DNA from: Magicicada septendecula
Taxonomy: Eukaryota; Arthropoda; Insecta; Hemiptera; Cicadidae
DNA: 64,000 nucleotides
Direction of reading: 5' to 3'
Assembly (NCBI GenBank): GCA_034769895.1
Contig: CM068373.1
Span: 199,062,134-199,126,133, forward strand
Under the pieces are notes generated by a model. The model worked only from the letters and a program-made list of their open reading frames with translations, was not told the origin of the DNA and did no database searches. Numbering within the stretch: the stretch's first letter is position 1; the number at the start of each line of letters is the position of its first letter. The position numbers and the translations under genes were made by a program. Positions 62,052-64,000 of the stretch are shown here, in pieces.

Positions 62052-64000
62052 TGTAACATTACATTTGGAACAACGTAATATCGTACCTGATTTAATGAAG
62101 ACTTTGGTTAAGAAGCTGACAAGGAGAACAATATCTTCCAAGATGATAGTGAATAGGAACGACTAACAATTTTAGACTGACTAGTAAGACAACTGACCGT
62201 ACCCAAATTAATGATTTAGGCTAAGTGATGCAAAACACCTTTAACCCCAACTATGACAATGAACTTTCAGTAATGACCAAACAAAGAATTATAAAGACAA
62301 ACGGTTTATGAACCAGGACTATAAAGAAACAAATGGTTTCAGTTAATGTATCATTATATCCAGATAATCAAAATACAAAGTGAGGGATAATAGGCCCAAA
62401 CATGTAATATTATGTAAGAGAAATATTAGTAAATAATTAAGTTAATTGATGTAACAAAAATATAAATACACCTGATTATAGATAAATGAACCATACAAAT
62501 AATTGTCACATATAGAGTTCATAGGGTTGTCCAGTAAACAACAAATTATAACATGGTCACAATAACATTTATAACAAGAGTAAAACCCAGATAAACAGTA
62601 AATGTAACAAGATTATTAGAACTGTGTGGTGAGGTAGAGCAACAGTGTTCACTTTATTGTAACTTTTGTAAGTCAAACATCAGTAAGTATACGGATGTTG
62701 AAACCCATATAAATAGTAAATATGACATAGACAGTGTCAGAATAATGAGTAAATTAGGTGACAATGAACTAACTAATTAGTATAGAATTTGTTTTGTAAA
62801 ATGTGCATGTTTTATGTTATAGCACAGTGTTATATCATAGTATTTGTGTTGTGTTTTTTGTATGTAACAGGTGATACAGTTAGTTTAAAGGAATGTCAAT
62901 TTAATGATATTAATTCCATTTTTTTATGTTGTGTTAACAAATATAACAATAGAGCTGATGTTAAACCATGGTAAATTAATTGACCAAGCAGAATGGACTA
63001 TACAAAGATGTTTTGTTAAGTGTCAAACACCTATACAGTTTGAGTAGAAAACAGTTATTTGTGCAAGGATTTGGTATAATCATAGTCATGTGGGCATGAA
63101 TTTAACTATTAGAATAATATATCTTTTGTGTTGTTAAAATAACGTTATATGTTAAACCATTTTGATGAGTGTTAGAAGTTAATTTAATTGTTAAAGATGT
63201 TAAAACATGGTGATGAAAGTAATACTATTACATAGGCCAGGTGAAACCAACTTTAGTAAATTTTGAACAATTATATTAGAAATTTTGTAATGCAAATGTG
63301 AAAGGGTAGATGTATTTATAGTTAATAATGTATACAAGGAATATAGAAACAAAATAACACATATCAAGTTTTTTTAAGAAAATTCCAAATAACAAAATTG
63401 TAACATCCATAGTTCTTAAGCAAAAATAGGCACGTTTGGTGTCTAAATATAACAAATGTGAAGATCAAAATAATGCTGATAATGGTTTTAAACTCCCATT
63501 CAGTATAGAAAAGTTATGTTAGTTTAAAGATTTTGAACAAATTTTAGACTTCGAAATAATGAAAGTATATGACAATGTATATCCGAATTGGCCAACCAGA
63601 TTCCAAGTTTACGCTTAGCAACCAGAAATTTCGGATAAATAAAATGAGACTTCTTTGACAACGATCTTAGCAGATAGACGCGTTCTTAAATCGTCTTACA
63701 TTATATGTTATAAAGTGTGAAAAAACTATACAACCAGATAAATACAGTTAGAGGTACACTACACGAACTTTTTGCAATAACAGAAGAACACCCATTACAT
63801 GGAATAGAAGATATAATAACCAGGAAGAAGATTTGAAGTGGACGAGGGACGAGAAAGAAGATCCGACGTGTACGTGGGCCCTATCTTCAACCAAGAAGAG
63901 TACAAGAAGAGGATTTGGTGATTATGACATCTCATTATATCGTACTTCAACACACACACTTGTATACACGAATTGTTAGTAATAATCAACTAAACTACAG
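62052..64000 (+). mobile_element. Array unit 10 (partial, cut by window end)
   Basis: Only the first 1949 bases of the LTR-like part are present. It combines unit 7 markers (AAGTTTTTTTAAG near 63366, TTTACGCTT near 63608) with the units 8-9 marker GATTATGACATC near 63922. Confidence 0.92.

Larger units (their letters stand above)
11758..64000 (+). repeat. Tandem array of a ~5.62-kb LTR-retroelement-like unit (9 full copies plus 1 partial)
   Basis: Starts of the shared TGTAACATTACATTTGG segment lie at 11758, 17105, 22720, 28339, 33958, 39577, 45194, 50814, 56433 and 62052, giving spacings of 5347, 5615, 5619, 5619, 5619, 5617, 5620, 5619 and 5619. All copies are head to tail in the plus direction and differ only at scattered sites. 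Each contains a 2.8-kb LTR-like part, a primer-binding-like site, a 298-codon ORF and a 90-base minisatellite. The array has a sharp left edge and runs out of the window on the right, so its full size is unknown. Confidence 0.95.

Overview
This is eukaryotic, most likely arthropod (probably insect), nuclear DNA made almost entirely of transposable-element sequence. The grounds are an arthropod-style Jockey retrotransposon with CCHC knuckles, an I-like non-LTR relic, a Penelope-like GIY-YIG relic, a TATA plus initiator promoter in front of a small gene, and AT-rich spacers. Nothing bacterial is present, and I cannot name the species.

Layout. (1) 1-3290, plus strand: the 5' part of a Jockey-type non-LTR element with 5' UTR, ORF1 (one in-frame stop) and the endonuclease part of ORF2 (one frameshift, one stop, a second shift near its end). 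It breaks off before the reverse transcriptase core. (2) 3300-3360: a strong hairpin overlapping an 18-base site that resembles a tRNA-Lys primer-binding site. (3) 3437-4005: the GIY-YIG end of a Penelope-like element and a hammerhead-like motif. (4) 4284-7505, minus strand: a badly decayed I-like ORF2 (endonuclease, reverse transcriptase, RNase H). (5) 7506-11757: AT-rich sequence holding a 94-base palindromic element and one small gene candidate (TATA 9231, ORF 9415-9741, poly(A) signal directly after the stop). (6) 11758-64000: a head-to-tail array of a roughly 5.62-kb unit, nine complete copies and a tenth cut by the window end.

The array is the main feature. Each unit can be read as a 2.8-kb LTR-like segment (starts TGTAAC, ends GTTACA), then 3 bases later a degenerate tRNA-Lys-like primer-binding site, then an open 298-codon lysine/glutamate-rich coiled-coil protein, then a 90-base minisatellite with small hairpins, and then the next LTR-like segment. 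The left edge of the array falls exactly on TGTAAC, so the tract looks like LTR-internal-LTR-internal, as expected if a gag-only non-autonomous LTR element was amplified by recombination between its LTRs. No pol, protease or integrase is present, no polypurine tract lies before the LTR-like start, and gag homology is not proven. The retroelement reading is therefore an inference.

Units differ at few sites, and the variants form blocks (units 2-5 against 6-10) and mosaics, as expected for unequal exchange and gene conversion. A cluster of one-base deletions at 16049-17515 looks like a sequencing or assembly weak spot at the unit 1/unit 2 junction.
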